DNA from: Pseudomonas sp. HMWF032 | GTDB taxonomy: Bacteria; Pseudomonadota; Gammaproteobacteria; Pseudomonadales; Pseudomonadaceae | Direction of reading: 5' to 3' | Length of the DNA: 53,238 bases | Assembly: GCF_003060885.1 (NCBI RefSeq) | Contig: NZ_QAIG01000006.1 | Span: forward strand, 1 to 53,238 | In this document: positions 19,787-30,000 of the stretch, in pieces | Layout: each line of letters opens with the position of its first letter | Position numbering within the stretch: position 1 is the stretch's first letter | Notes under the pieces: generated by a model | The model's database searches: none | Told to the model about the DNA's origin: nothing | Seen by the model: only the letters and a program-made list of their open reading frames with translations | Program-made: the position numbers and the translations under genes

Positions 19787-20890
19787 CTATCCACGCGTAC
19801 TCGTGCGGTCTTTCAGGTAACCGAGAACTTCGTCCTGGTCTCCAACAAACTCGATCCGCGCAGCTTTGTTCTCTCGCTGGTAGGCATACATCGGATCGTA
19901 GTACTCACGTAACAACCCCTCGATCCAGGCCCGTTGTAACGCCACAGTGCCCGTGCGCTGCTGTTCATCCAGCGCCGCTTGCATGATGGCCAGCAGGCGC
20001 TGGTAGCGCTCGCCGCCCAGGCGCTTCTGGATATTGCTCAGGCTTTGCAACAGGCGCTCGGCATAGCGCTGAAAGCCCTCTTCCTCACCGTGCAGGGCGA
20101 TAAATTCGGCGCACAGGTTGACCACATAATCACGCAGGATGCGCTCGACACGGTCCTCGAAGGCATCTTCCAGCCACACCAGCGGGTACTGCTGCATGCC
20201 CTGGTACAGCGCCAGCGGCACGGTGCAGCTGCCGACCATGCGCCCTTCGTCTTCCAGCACAAACTGTTCGGTGCCACGGGCGCGCTGCTTGAGCAGATCA
20301 ATGGCCAGGCGGTTTTCGAAGTCGATCTGCGCCGGCTGGCCGCTGGCGCGTTTTCCGAAACTGGAGCCACGGTGATTGGCATGGCCTTCCAGATCCAGGC
20401 TGTTATTGAGCTGCACCAGCACGTCGGTTTTACCGGTGCCGGTAAGCCCGCCGAGGATGACGAAATCGCACTCGGCCACCGCCTGCTGGGTGGTTTCCAG
20501 CAGGAAGCTGCGCATCGCCTTGTAGCCACCGATTATCCGCGGGTAATCGATACCGACTTCAGCGAGCCACTGCTGAGTGATCTGTGAGCGCAGACCACCG
20601 CGAAAGCAGTACAGATAGCCTTGGGGATTGGCCTTTGCAAACGCCGCCCAGGCCGCAACCCGCTCGGCCTTGACCTGACCGCTGACCAGTTGATGGCCGA
20701 GCGCGATGGCCGCGTCCTGGCCATGCTGCTTGTAGCAGGTGCCGACACGCTGACGCTCGCTGTCATCCATCAGCGGCAGGTTGAGCACACCGGGAAAGGC
20801 ACCCTTGCTGAACTCGACTGGGGCACGGGCATCCATCATCGGCACATCATTGAGGAAGATGTCGCGGTAGTTGCTGCTGTTGTCGCGCAT
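19787..20890 (-). CDS. mnmH: tRNA 2-selenouridine synthase
   Basis: Also called SelU/YbbB. It replaces the 2-thio group of wobble uridine in tRNA-Lys, -Glu and -Gln with selenium (or a geranyl group), using selenophosphate. The 367-residue protein has an N-terminal rhodanese domain with the active Cys in YCFRGGLRS, then a P-loop domain with GGLTGTGKT and LEDEGRMVG. The start ATG at 20890 overlaps the selD stop by one base (TGATG), and an in-frame GTG lies one codon before. The co-transcribed partner selD supplies its substrate, and MnmA earlier in the window makes the thiolated tRNA. Confidence 0.96.
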   Translation of the reverse strand: MRDNSSNYRDIFLNDVPMMDARAPVEFSKGAFPGVLNLPLMDDSERQRVGTCYKQHGQDAAIALGHQLVSGQVKAERVAAWAAFAKANPQGYLYCFRGGLRSQITQQWLAEVGIDYPRIIGGYKAMRSFLLETTQQAVAECDFVILGGLTGTGKTDVLVQLNNSLDLEGHANHRGSSFGKRASGQPAQIDFENRLAIDLLKQRARGTEQFVLEDEGRMVGSCTVPLALYQGMQQYPLVWLEDAFEDRVERILRDYVVNLCAEFIALHGEEEGFQRYAERLLQSLSNIQKRLGGERYQRLLAIMQAALDEQQRTGTVALQRAWIEGLLREYYDPMYAYQRENKAARIEFVGDQDEVLGYLKDRTSTRG

Positions 20891-21924
20891 CACAGCACCT
20901 CGACCGCGTAGCGCTGTCGTTCAACCAGACGACCGATAGACGCCAGATTCAGGCCAAGCTCAGCAGCTACGGCGAGAAACTCTGCTTCGCCTTCAGGCGT
21001 CACCGCAATCAACAGACCACCGCTGGTCTGCGGATCGCACAGCAGATTCTGCTGCGCCTGGCTAATCGGTGCGATCTTCTCACCGTAGCTGTCGAAGTTG
21101 CGCAGGGTGCCGCCCGGCACGCAGCCCTCGGCCAGGTAGTAGTCGACCCCTGACAGGCGTGGCACAGCGGCGTAGTCGAGTTGGGCGGTGAGTTTGGCAC
21201 CCTCGGCCATTTCTACCAGATGGCCGAGCAAACCAAAGCCCGTCACATCCGTCATCGCAGTGACCCCGGCCAGCTTGCCAAAACGCGAACCGGGCTTGTT
21301 CAGGGTACACATCCAGTCACGCGCCAGGCCGACATCCTCGGAACGCAGCTTGGCCTTCTTCTCGGCGGTGGTCAGGATGCCGATACCCAGTGGTTTGGAG
21401 AGGTACAGCTGGCAACCGGCCGTGGCGGTGTCGTTGCGTTTCATGTGCTTTTTCTCGACCACACCGGTCACTGCCAGACCAAAGATCGGCTCCGGCGCGT
21501 CGATGGAATGCCCACCGGCCAGCGGAATGCCCGCCTCATCACACACCGCGCGGCCGCCGCGAATCACTTCGCGGGCCACTTCCGGCGGCAGCAGATTGAC
21601 CGGCCAGCCAAGGATGGCGATGGCCATCAGCGGATCGCCGCCCATGGCGTAGATGTCGCTGATCGCATTGGTGGCGGCGATGCGGCCGAAGTCGTACGGG
21701 TCATCAACGATCGGCATAAAGAAGTCGGTGGTCGACACCACACCGCGCTCGTCATCCAGGGCATACACCGCCGCATCGTCACGCGAGGCGTTGCCGACCC
21801 ACAGCTTGGGATCAAGGTTCTGCGCGCCGCTGCCGGCGAGAATCACCTCCAGGACTTTCGGCGAAATCTTGCAGCCGCAACCGGCCCCGTGGCTGTACTG
21901 GGTCAAACGGATCGGATCGCTCAT
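20890..21924 (-). CDS. selD: Selenide, water dikinase (selenophosphate synthetase)
   Basis: Makes selenophosphate from selenide and ATP. The 344-residue protein starts [20 protein letters not shown]; the redox-active position is Cys (Cys16/Cys18), not selenocysteine. It also has [40 protein letters not shown], and the C-terminal [14 protein letters not shown] and [12 protein letters not shown]. The first in-frame Met, 38 codons further upstream, lacks homology. No selA, selB or tRNA-Sec appears here, so within this window selenium use is limited to tRNA modification. Confidence 0.97.
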   Translation of the reverse strand: MSDPIRLTQYSHGAGCGCKISPKVLEVILAGSGAQNLDPKLWVGNASRDDAAVYALDDERGVVSTTDFFMPIVDDPYDFGRIAATNAISDIYAMGGDPLMAIAILGWPVNLLPPEVAREVIRGGRAVCDEAGIPLAGGHSIDAPEPIFGLAVTGVVEKKHMKRNDTATAGCQLYLSKPLGIGILTTAEKKAKLRSEDVGLARDWMCTLNKPGSRFGKLAGVTAMTDVTGFGLLGHLVEMAEGAKLTAQLDYAAVPRLSGVDYYLAEGCVPGGTLRNFDSYGEKIAPISQAQQNLLCDPQTSGGLLIAVTPEGEAEFLAVAAELGLNLASIGRLVERQRYAVEVL

Positions 21925-22087
21925 TGGCCAGGCTCTCAGCAAATCGGAAACAGGCGCGGATTCTAGCAGGCAGTCAGAAAATGCAGGCAAGACAAGCCGC
22001 CAGGCCTGTAAGCGGCGGTGCTGATATGTCCTTTGCATCAGTCGTATTGGTTCGCGCGTGATTTAAGCCGTGAGACGCCCCTTGCTG

Positions 22088-22116
22088 TTGATCAATCCGA
22101 GCTTAGCGCCGACAAT
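22088..22116 (+). promoter_or_regulatory. Candidate promoter of the fan1-helicase operon
   Basis: TTGATC (22088-22093), 17-base spacer, GACAAT (22111-22116). The predicted start near 22123 falls inside the LexA box. Confidence 0.4.
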
Positions 22117-22117
22117 C

Positions 22118-22133
22118 CTGTACAAGAATACAG
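22118..22133. promoter_or_regulatory. LexA box upstream of fan1
   Basis: CTGTACAAGAATACAG fits the LexA consensus CTGT-N8-ACAG exactly. It lies 11 bases before the fan1 ATG and directly behind a plausible -10, a strong position for repression. Confidence 0.75.
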
Positions 22134-22144
22134 TGATCATTGTT

Positions 22145-23788
22145 ATGCAAGCCGCCCCCCTCCCCACAGAACTCTACTACCTCAGTAATTTTCGAGCCGC
22201 GCTAGCCTGGATCGAAGCACGCTATGCCGACCTGCTAACGGCCGAAGAGTACGGGTTTATCCGGAATTTTCAGGCCATGGCCTGGCCTTCCCAGGCATTA
22301 CTGGTGCGCATGATCATGCGCAAAGGCTGCCACTTTCGGCTGAGCAAACTCGACTACCCGGAAATTGGTGACAGCCATAGAGCCTCTGGCGAATTGCTGG
22401 ATTCTGGCTGGATTACCGAACAAGCGCTCTTGAGCCGCCATGAGATTGTCGAGTTGCTGCGCAAGGATGAAGTGCTGACTCACCTGCCGCTCACAGACCG
22501 GCGTGCAACCCAGAAAAAATCGGCCTTGCTCGAACAACTCAACGACCAGAACCAGCCCGCGAAAAAGTTCAGCGATTGGTGCCCAGCATTGGCTGATCGG
22601 CTGTTAAGCCTGACCGTGGGCGAGCTGTGCGACCGCCTGCGCCTGATGTTTTTCGGCAATCTGGCACAAGACTGGTCTGAATACGTGCTCGCGGATCTAG
22701 GAATCTATCGCTACGAGACGGTGGACATCAGCCCGGACTCACGGGGCTTTCAACATCGTCAGGATCTAGAGGACTACCTCTACCTGCGAACGCTGCGTAC
22801 GGCTGTGGAAGAAGGTGCGGACCTTGAAACGGTCTGGCCTCCGCTGCTGGCCTTCAGCTCAGCGAATGCTCACTTGTGTGCGCGTCAGTCGCGCTTGCTG
22901 TTCCAGGTTGCCCAGATGCTGGAAAAAAATGGCGAACTGCAGCAAGCCCTGGCTTTATATCAACGCAGTATTCACGCCGAAGCGCGCTGGCGTCAGGTCC
23001 GCGTACTGGAGCACCTGGGCAGAGACAATGAAGCCTATGAGCATGCCCTGGCTTTCAGCGCTGCGCCTGGCAGTGATGAGGAGCGTCAGCGCCTTGAGCG
23101 TGCGCTCTCGCGGCTACGTCGAAAACTCGACCTGCCGCCGCAAATAGCGGCAGTAAGCGTTGCTGAAACACGTATTAATCTGCAGCTACCTAGACCGTTA
23201 CATGGCAGCGTGGAAATCGCCGTGCGCGACCATTTCCATTGCGCGAACGCCCCGGTTCATTATCTGGAAAATACCCTGATCTGCAGCCTATTCGGCCTGC
23301 TGTGCTGGGATGCAATTTTTGCCCCGTTACCGGGCGCTTTTTTCCATCCGTTTCACAGCGGCCCGGTGGATCTGTACAGCCCAGATTTTTATACCCGCCG
23401 TCAGCAACTGTTTGAGCAGTGTCTACTGCATCTTGAACAGCCGGACTACATGCCGCATTTCAGGTCGCGGTATCAGGATAAATTCGGCCTGCAATCGCCC
23501 TTTGTGTTCTGGGACATGCTCACAGAAGAGCGTCTTGAATTGGCCTTGCTGTGTATTCCGGCGGCGCACCTGAGTGCCTGCTTCCGCCGCTTGTTACGTG
23601 ATCTGAAGGCCAACCGGGCCGGTATGCCTGATCTGATTCAGTTCTACCCGGATGCGCGTCGCTATCGCATGATCGAAGTAAAAGGCCCTGGTGATCGCTT
23701 GCAGGATAATCAGAAGCGCTGGCTCAGCTTTGCGGCTGAACAGGGCATTCCCGTTGAGGTGTGTTACGTGAGTTGGCTGAGCACGTGA
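22145..23788 (+). CDS. FAN1-type structure-specific nuclease with VRR-NUC domain
   Basis: A 547-residue homologue of Fanconi-associated nuclease 1, which cuts 5' flaps and helps unhook DNA interstrand crosslinks. The N-terminal half carries a SAP-like and helical region (YADLLTAEEYGFIRNF to about residue 250), a TPR-like stretch follows (QRSIHAEARWRQVRVLEHLG), and the C-terminal VRR-NUC domain has the catalytic set MPDLIQFYPD (about Asp496), EVKGPGD (about Glu511, Lys513) and QKRWL. No clear Shine-Dalgarno precedes the ATG at 22145; the LexA box occupies that space, so a very short leader is likely. It overlaps the following helicase gene by 4 bases. Confidence 0.9.
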   Translation: MQAAPLPTELYYLSNFRAALAWIEARYADLLTAEEYGFIRNFQAMAWPSQALLVRMIMRKGCHFRLSKLDYPEIGDSHRASGELLDSGWITEQALLSRHEIVELLRKDEVLTHLPLTDRRATQKKSALLEQLNDQNQPAKKFSDWCPALADRLLSLTVGELCDRLRLMFFGNLAQDWSEYVLADLGIYRYETVDISPDSRGFQHRQDLEDYLYLRTLRTAVEEGADLETVWPPLLAFSSANAHLCARQSRLLFQVAQMLEKNGELQQALALYQRSIHAEARWRQVRVLEHLGRDNEAYEHALAFSAAPGSDEERQRLERALSRLRRKLDLPPQIAAVSVAETRINLQLPRPLHGSVEIAVRDHFHCANAPVHYLENTLICSLFGLLCWDAIFAPLPGAFFHPFHSGPVDLYSPDFYTRRQQLFEQCLLHLEQPDYMPHFRSRYQDKFGLQSPFVFWDMLTEERLELALLCIPAAHLSACFRRLLRDLKANRAGMPDLIQFYPDARRYRMIEVKGPGDRLQDNQKRWLSFAAEQGIPVEVCYVSWLST

Positions 23789-26058
23789 ACTATCGCATTG
23801 CAGTCAGAGCGCTGTGTGAGTTCACAGCCAAGGTGGGTGATCTCGATCTGCGTTTCACCCCATCTCCCACGGCACAGGAGGGTATGGCTGGGCATCAGAC
23901 CGTCGTCAGCCGGCGTGGTGAGGGCTACATCGCCGAATTGCCCTTGAGCGGCGTTTATCCGGGTTTGCAGGTGACCGGCCGTGCCGATGGCTATGACCCT
24001 GAGCAGCAGCGGCTCGAAGAGATCAAGACACACCGCGGTGATATCAGCCGTATCCCGACCAACCATCGTCAATTGCACTGGGCGCAGGTGAAAATTTATG
24101 GCTGGCTGCTGTGTCAGCAGCTTGAGCTGACAGAGCTTGAGCTGGCCGTGATCTATTTCGATGTTATGAGCCACGCCGAACACGCCTTCAGCGAACGGGT
24201 CCAGGCCAGCGAATTACAGGCCTTTTTTGCCCAGCAATGCCAACAGTTTTTGCGCTGGGCAGAGCGCGAGCAGGCCCATCGTCACGAGCGCGACATTTAC
24301 CTGGAAAACCTGCAGTTTCCCTACCCGAGCTTTCGTCATGGCCAGCGGCAACTGGCTGAGGCGGTGTACCGCTCTGCGCGTGATGGTCACACGCTGATGG
24401 TTCAGGCCACCACCGGCATCGGCAAAACCCTGGGCACGCTATTCCCGCAATTGAAGTCAATCCCTGGCCAGCATCTGGACAGGCTGTTCTTTCTGACGGC
24501 CAAAACACCCGGCCGCCGCCTGGCGCTCGATGCGCTACAAAGCCTGCGCGAGCCGGCTGAGTGCATTCCGCTACGCGTCCTGGAACATGTTGCTCGTGAT
24601 AAGTCCTGCGAGCACCCGGACAAAAGCTGCCATGGCCAATCCTGCCCGCTGGCGAAGGGTTTTTATGATCGTTTGCCCGCTGCGCGTCTTGCTGCATTAG
24701 CACAGGCCTGGCTGCCCCAAGCTCACGTACGCCGCATCGCGCTCGAACATCAGGTCTGTCCGTACTACCTGAGTCAGGAGCTTTGCCGCTGGGCTGATGT
24801 GGTCGTGTGCGACTACAACTATTACTTCGACATGAACGCTTTGCTTTACGGCCTGACGCTGCTCAATGAGTGGCGTATCGCGGTGCTGGTGGATGAGGCG
24901 CACAACCTGGTGGATCGCGCTCGCAGTATGTACAGCGCCGAGCTGCAACAAACCCAGCTGCACCAGCTGAGTCATTCGGCACCAGGGAGTATTCGCAGTG
25001 CCTTGCAACGTGTGGGCCGACACTGGGAACAACTCAACCGCGTACAGCAACAGGACTACCAAATCTATCCGGCCGTGCCAGATCTGTTCGTGGCCGCGCT
25101 GCAGAAAGCCGTTATGGCCATCACCGATCACCTCAGTGAGCAGCCCGACGGGCATCAACGCGAACTGCTTGAGTTCTATCTGGATGCCATGTTGTTCTGC
25201 CGCTTGAGCGAGGCGTATGGACCCCATTCACTGTTTGATATCACCCGCCAGCACGACAATGCACTCAGCCTCGACACCACGCTCTGCCTGCGTAACGTAG
25301 TACCTGCGCCATTTCTGGGTAGTCGTTTCGCTGATGCACACACCACCACACTGTTTTCCGCCACCCTGCGCCCTGCCAATTATTACCGCGACCTGCTGGG
25401 GCTGCCCGAAGAAGCCCAATGGCTTGATGTGGCCTCCCCCTTTGCCGCCGAACAGCTGCAAGTCCGTATCGTGCGCAACCTGTCCACTCGCTATCAGCAT
25501 CGCGACTCGAGCCTCGCGCCGATCACCCGCATCATGGCGGAACAGTACCGCCGAGAACCCGGCAACTACCTGGCGTTTTTCAGCAGCTATGCCTACCTGG
25601 AGCAAGTGCGCCAGCACTTCATGGCCATGCATCCCGCCATTCCGGTCAGCGTGCAGACGCGCAGCATGAATGAAAGCCAGCGCCAGGCTTTTCTCGATAA
25701 TTTCACGCTGCACTCAGAAGGAATCGGCTTTGTCGTGTTGGGCGGTGCCTTTGGTGAGGGTATCGATTTACCTGGTAAGCGCCTGATCGGAGCCTTCATT
25801 GCCACGCTGGGGCTACCGCAGGTCAACGAGGTGAACGAAGAAATCAAGGATCGCATGCAACAGATGTTCGGCACGGATCATGGCTACGACTACGCCTACC
25901 TCTACCCGGGTATGCAAAAAGTCATTCAGGCTGCTGGTCGGGTGATCCGCACAACGGCCGACCGAGGCGTGGTCTACCTGATGGATGACCGCTTTGCGCA
26001 AAGCAAACTCAAAGACTTGTTGCCGGCATGGTGGCAAGTCGAGCCTTACCGCGTATGA
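23785..26058 (+). CDS. XPD/DinG-like DNA helicase with N-terminal nuclease-like domain
   Basis: A 757-residue superfamily 2 helicase. Residues 1-150 form a PD-(D/E)XK-like module with GRADGY (Asp68) and LEEIKTH (Glu79, Lys81). The helicase follows: Walker A ATTGIGKT (about 208-215), four cysteines between motifs Ia and II (CEH, CHG, CPLA, CPYY) typical of the XPD/DinG iron-sulfur cluster, Walker B VLVDEAHNLVDRA, and motif VI QAAGRVIRT near the C terminus. I chose the GTG at 23785, which overlaps the fan1 stop (GTGA); a GTG 24 bases upstream is possible. Expected to unwind damaged DNA together with the upstream nuclease, under LexA control. Confidence 0.9.
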   Translation: MNYRIAVRALCEFTAKVGDLDLRFTPSPTAQEGMAGHQTVVSRRGEGYIAELPLSGVYPGLQVTGRADGYDPEQQRLEEIKTHRGDISRIPTNHRQLHWAQVKIYGWLLCQQLELTELELAVIYFDVMSHAEHAFSERVQASELQAFFAQQCQQFLRWAEREQAHRHERDIYLENLQFPYPSFRHGQRQLAEAVYRSARDGHTLMVQATTGIGKTLGTLFPQLKSIPGQHLDRLFFLTAKTPGRRLALDALQSLREPAECIPLRVLEHVARDKSCEHPDKSCHGQSCPLAKGFYDRLPAARLAALAQAWLPQAHVRRIALEHQVCPYYLSQELCRWADVVVCDYNYYFDMNALLYGLTLLNEWRIAVLVDEAHNLVDRARSMYSAELQQTQLHQLSHSAPGSIRSALQRVGRHWEQLNRVQQQDYQIYPAVPDLFVAALQKAVMAITDHLSEQPDGHQRELLEFYLDAMLFCRLSEAYGPHSLFDITRQHDNALSLDTTLCLRNVVPAPFLGSRFADAHTTTLFSATLRPANYYRDLLGLPEEAQWLDVASPFAAEQLQVRIVRNLSTRYQHRDSSLAPITRIMAEQYRREPGNYLAFFSSYAYLEQVRQHFMAMHPAIPVSVQTRSMNESQRQAFLDNFTLHSEGIGFVVLGGAFGEGIDLPGKRLIGAFIATLGLPQVNEVNEEIKDRMQQMFGTDHGYDYAYLYPGMQKVIQAAGRVIRTTADRGVVYLMDDRFAQSKLKDLLPAWWQVEPYRV

Positions 26059-26129
26059 AGCCCGAGCCATATCGATCGATATCTATAATCGTATTTAAAT
26101 TCAATCACTTACATATCGCCCAATACGTG

Positions 26130-26135
26130 TAGAAT
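26130..26135 (+). promoter_or_regulatory. Candidate -10 element before the TTG-start gene
   Basis: TAGAAT, 30 bases before the gene start, in the TAGAATCCCGCGCCC context often seen at Pseudomonas promoters; the -35 is weak. A second possible -10, TATAAT, lies at 26084-26089. Confidence 0.3.
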
Positions 26136-26165
26136 CCCGCGCCCGAAAATCCAGGAGACAACACA

Positions 26166-26492
26166 TTGGCAATCCATTACTCCGTTTCCCAGGGCAATGT
26201 TGCATGCGGGCGCACAGGACTGAATCTGGACATGACCCAAGATGCCAAGCAGGCCTCCTGCAAACTGTGCCTGCGTACCCTTGAGAAGGAAGCGAGCGAG
26301 CCCGTGCGTAAGACCCCTACACTGGCGGAACTCCGAGCAGCGGCCAAGGCCGCGAAACAAGCTGTCGCAGCAAGTGCTTCCGCCACTCCATCCGCAACCT
26401 TGTCGCCTCGCGCCGAATGGCAGCAGCGCCTCACACAACTACCGGGCAAGCATCGCATGCCGCGCGGCCTGGCCCGTCAGGTTTTCGTATAG
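26166..26492 (+). CDS. Small zinc-ribbon-like conserved protein
   Basis: A 108-residue protein starting at a TTG that is supported by AGGAGA at 26152-26157. The N-terminal part, HYSVSQGNVACGRTGLN followed by QASCKLCLRTLE, has one His and three Cys spaced like a small metal-binding ribbon. The middle is Ala-rich and helical, and the C terminus is basic (GKHRMPRGLARQVFV). Function unknown. It is the last gene before the presumed acquired segment; an 8-bp inverted repeat (CCAGCGGG / CCCGCTGG, 26503-26530) follows. Confidence 0.65.
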   Translation: MAIHYSVSQGNVACGRTGLNLDMTQDAKQASCKLCLRTLEKEASEPVRKTPTLAELRAAAKAAKQAVAASASATPSATLSPRAEWQQRLTQLPGKHRMPRGLARQVFV

Positions 26493-26573
26493 CCTGTCCT
26501 TTCCAGCGGGTTAGCGTGATTGCCCGCTGGCCCTAGCAGCCAACACATGCCGCAAGCGTAACGGCAACGCCTT

Positions 26574-26830
26574 TCAGGGCGATACTTGATCTGGTTCAGC
26601 CCAGGCAATACCCATGCAGCAAGCGCGCAGTGCTGAAGCGACGTTACGCGCGCGCACATCGCGGCTGGAGAAATCTTCGTCGTGGAACTCGATGCTGCCG
26701 CTGTCCGGTTTTGCCAGGCTGGCGATGATGCGCAGCAAAGTGGTCTTGCCACCGCCGGTTGGCGAACGCCTGGTGCGGCTGTTTGCCCACTGCGTGCCCG
26801 GTATCCAGGAGCGCGACCCCGGCGGACGTC
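26574..26830 (-). pseudogene. Decayed CysA-like sulfate ABC transporter ATPase fragment
   Basis: On the minus strand one frame reads SPTGGGKTTLLRIIASLAKP, continues with DSGSIEFHDEDFSSRDVRARNV and then meets a stop at 26574. This is the Walker A region of CysA (GPSGCGKTTLLRIIAGL, then DVRDRNVGFVFQ in intact copies). A separate frame just upstream reads GVALL, matching the strand before Walker A, so at least one frameshift or small insertion is present. Everything after the first quarter of the domain is missing. The remainder of 26493-27058 shows no other gene that I can support. Confidence 0.65.
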
Positions 26831-27058
26831 CCCGCGCTCAGACCGTCACTCGAGCAATCGGCAGACCTGGAACCGCCTCGCGTGCTCGACGAATCGGCTC
26901 GCAAACGCCAGGCAATGGCGGCGTCAGCATGCCGGCAAGCACGGAAGCGGCCGCTCATGAACGCCCCCGCCGGGATGGATACTAGGACCTTTGTTGGCTC
27001 GGGGCCTGGCATAAACCTCTCGATCACTTCTGGACGCCAGGCCCAGGTTGATACCCAA

Positions 27059-30000
27059 TTATGAATGTTGCAAGGGCTCGGGCTCTGACCGACTGCGCCG
27101 CCCCGTATCCCATTGCAGCAGGAGGGAAATGGCGCAAGGGAGCACAGTGAGAGTCACCACTGTCGCAATGAAGAGCCCGCCGATCACCGCGAAGGCCATG
27201 GGCCCCCAGAATATCTGCGACGCGATGGGAATCATGCCAAGGATCGCTGCGCAGGCCGTTAGCACGATAGGCCGTGCCCGGTGCGTCGCGGCCTGTACGA
27301 TGGCCTCGCGCGGCGACTGGCCCGCGCCGACATTGATGTCTACTTCCTCAATGAGGATGATGGCGTTGCGGACGATCATGCCGACCAGGGCGATGACCCC
27401 GAGCTGCGCCACAAAACCCATGGGCGTTCCGGTCGGCAGCATGGCCAGGACCACTCCGATCAGGCCGAACGGTGCCATCGCCAGGGCGAGGAACATCCGC
27501 AAGAAACTGCGGAGCTGCAGCATCAGCAGCACGCACATCACGAGGGCGGTCAACGGCAGTACGGCGGCCAGCGAAGCGCTTCCCTTCGCGGCTTCTTCGA
27601 CGGCACCGCCGGTTTCGACCTTGTAGCCCTTGGGCAGGCCGGCGGCGAAATGCGCGACGGCGGGCTCGAGCGCCTGTACGACGGTCGCCGCCTCGACGCC
27701 CTCACGAACGTCGCCCTGAACGGTGACCAGCGGGAGACGCTGCCTCCGCCAAATGATCGGATCCTCGACGCCGTAGCTGAGCCTGGCGATCTGCGACAGA
27801 GGGACGGCAACCCCATGGGCCGAGCGAATCTGCAGGTTAGCCAGAGTCGCGAGGTTGGTGCGCTCACCGATCTGCGCGCGGACGACCACGTCAACGAGAC
27901 GATCCTGGTCGCGCACAGTGGTTACGGTCATGCCAGAGAAGATCAACGCCATGGCACTGGCGATCTCCTCGGAGGAAAGCCCCAGCGCCCGTGCCTGCGT
28001 CTGATCGATGGCGACGATGATGCTCCGTTGCGGTTCACCCGACAGCAGATGCACCTCGCGGGTATCCGTGTTTGTCGAGAGCAGGTTGGCAAGCTCTCCG
28101 GCCAGGTCACGCACCTTGCTCTGGTCGGGTCCCGTGACGCGGTACTTGAGGGGCCAGCCGACCGGCGGGCCGAGCTCGAGTGGCGTCGCCCGCGCGATGA
28201 GTCCCGGGAATTCCGTCTTGAACAGCCCGGCGAGCTTGGCCTGCAGTGCGTCACGTTCCTCAATGCCCTTGGTCACCACCACCGCCTGGGTCACATTGTC
28301 GTTCTGCAGCAGCACCTCCATAGGGAGGTAGAAGCGTATGGCACCGGAACCGACATAGGTCGAGAACAGCTCGACACCGGCGTCCTCCTTGAGCAGTTTC
28401 TCGAGTTTCAGTGCCTCCCGCTCCGTCGCCTCCAGCGACGCGTTCTGCGGCAGCATCAGGCTGACCAGGAGCTCCGGCCGGTCGGAGGGCGGGAAGAACT
28501 GCTGTTCGAGCTGGCCCGAGGCGACAAGCGACAGCGCGAAGGCCACGCCAGCCGAGGCAAGCGTGATCGCGCGATGCTCCAGAGCCCATGACAAGGCGCG
28601 CCGGTAGAGCCCCATGATCCGGCCATGGCCATGGCCATGATTCGGTAGGGATTTCGGCAGAAGCAAGGTGCCGAGCAAGGGCGAGAAAAGGACTGCGACC
28701 ACCCAGGATGCGGATAGCGAAATCAATACCACCATAAACATCGAATAACAGTATTCACCCGCGCTCGAAGCGGCGAATCCGACCGGGATGAAGCCAGCGA
28801 TCATCACCAGCGTGCCCGTCAACATTGGGAAGGCAGTCGAGTCGTAGGCGAAGCTCGCCGCTCGCTTGAGGCTCCAGCCCTCCTCCAGTTTTCCAATCAT
28901 CGCCTCGACAGTGATCATCGCGTCGTCGACGAGCAGACCAAGGGCGATGATCAACGCACCTAGCGAGATGCGCTGCAGGCCAATGCCGGTGAGTTCCATA
29001 CCGATGAAGGTCAATGCCAGGACAAACGGGATCGAGATGCTGACGACGAGGCCAGCGCGGACGCCGAGCGAAAGGAACGAGACGGCGAGCACGATCGCAA
29101 TCGCTTCGGCCAGCATCTTCAGGAAACCGCTCACGGCCTGCTTAACAACGGTCGATTGGTCTGCAACCAGACGCATCTCGATGCCGTGGGGCAACGCCAG
29201 CCCTACCTCGTCCATGCGCTCTCGCACCGCTTCCCCGAATTCAAGCAGGTTGCCGTCGGAAGCCATGGAGATGGCGACGCCGAGGGCCTTCTCGCCGTTG
29301 ACGCGGAACTGCGGCGATGGCGGGTCGGCCGGGATACGTCGGATAGTGGCCAGCTCAGTCAGCGGCACGAACCGGTCGTTCGCCCGTAGCGTCATGGCCC
29401 GCAGACTCTCCTCGGATTCGAAGCTACCGCTGACGCGCAGGGCGATCTTGTCGTCTGCCAGGCGCATCGTTCCAGCGGGGCTGACAGCGTTCTGAGCACT
29501 CAGAGCCCTCAGCACCGCCTGCTCGTCCAGGCCGTAGGCCGCCAGTAGACTGATGGAGAATTCGACGGCAATTTGTTCCTCCTGCACGCCCAGGAGCTGC
29601 ACCTTGCCGATGTTCGGGATGCGCAGCAATTCCGCACGCACGCCCTCGAGGTAGTCGCGCAACTCCCGATCCGAGAATCCCTCGGCCGTGAACCCATAGA
29701 TTTGGCCATAGGTGTCGCCGAATTCGTCGTCGAAGAACGGACCCTGGACCCCGCTGGGGAGGGTCACGGCGATATCGGCCATCTTCTTGCGCACCTGGTA
29801 CCAGGCGTCGGGAACAATGTCTGCCGGCGCATCGTCGCGCAGGTTCACCATGATCACCGTCTCGCCCGGGCGCGTGTAGCTGTCGAGCCGGTCGAGCCAG
29901 GGGGTCTCTTCGAGCTTTTTCTCCAGGCGATCGGTCAGCAGCTTCGTCGTGTCATCGATGTTCGCGCCGGGCCAGCGTGCGGCCACCACCATGGTCTTGA

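Noticed and set aside
26503..26530. Inverted repeat CCAGCGGG / CCCGCTGG after the small zinc-ribbon gene as a terminator
   Set aside because: No T run follows and the loop is 12 bases; noted only in the neighbouring gene entry.
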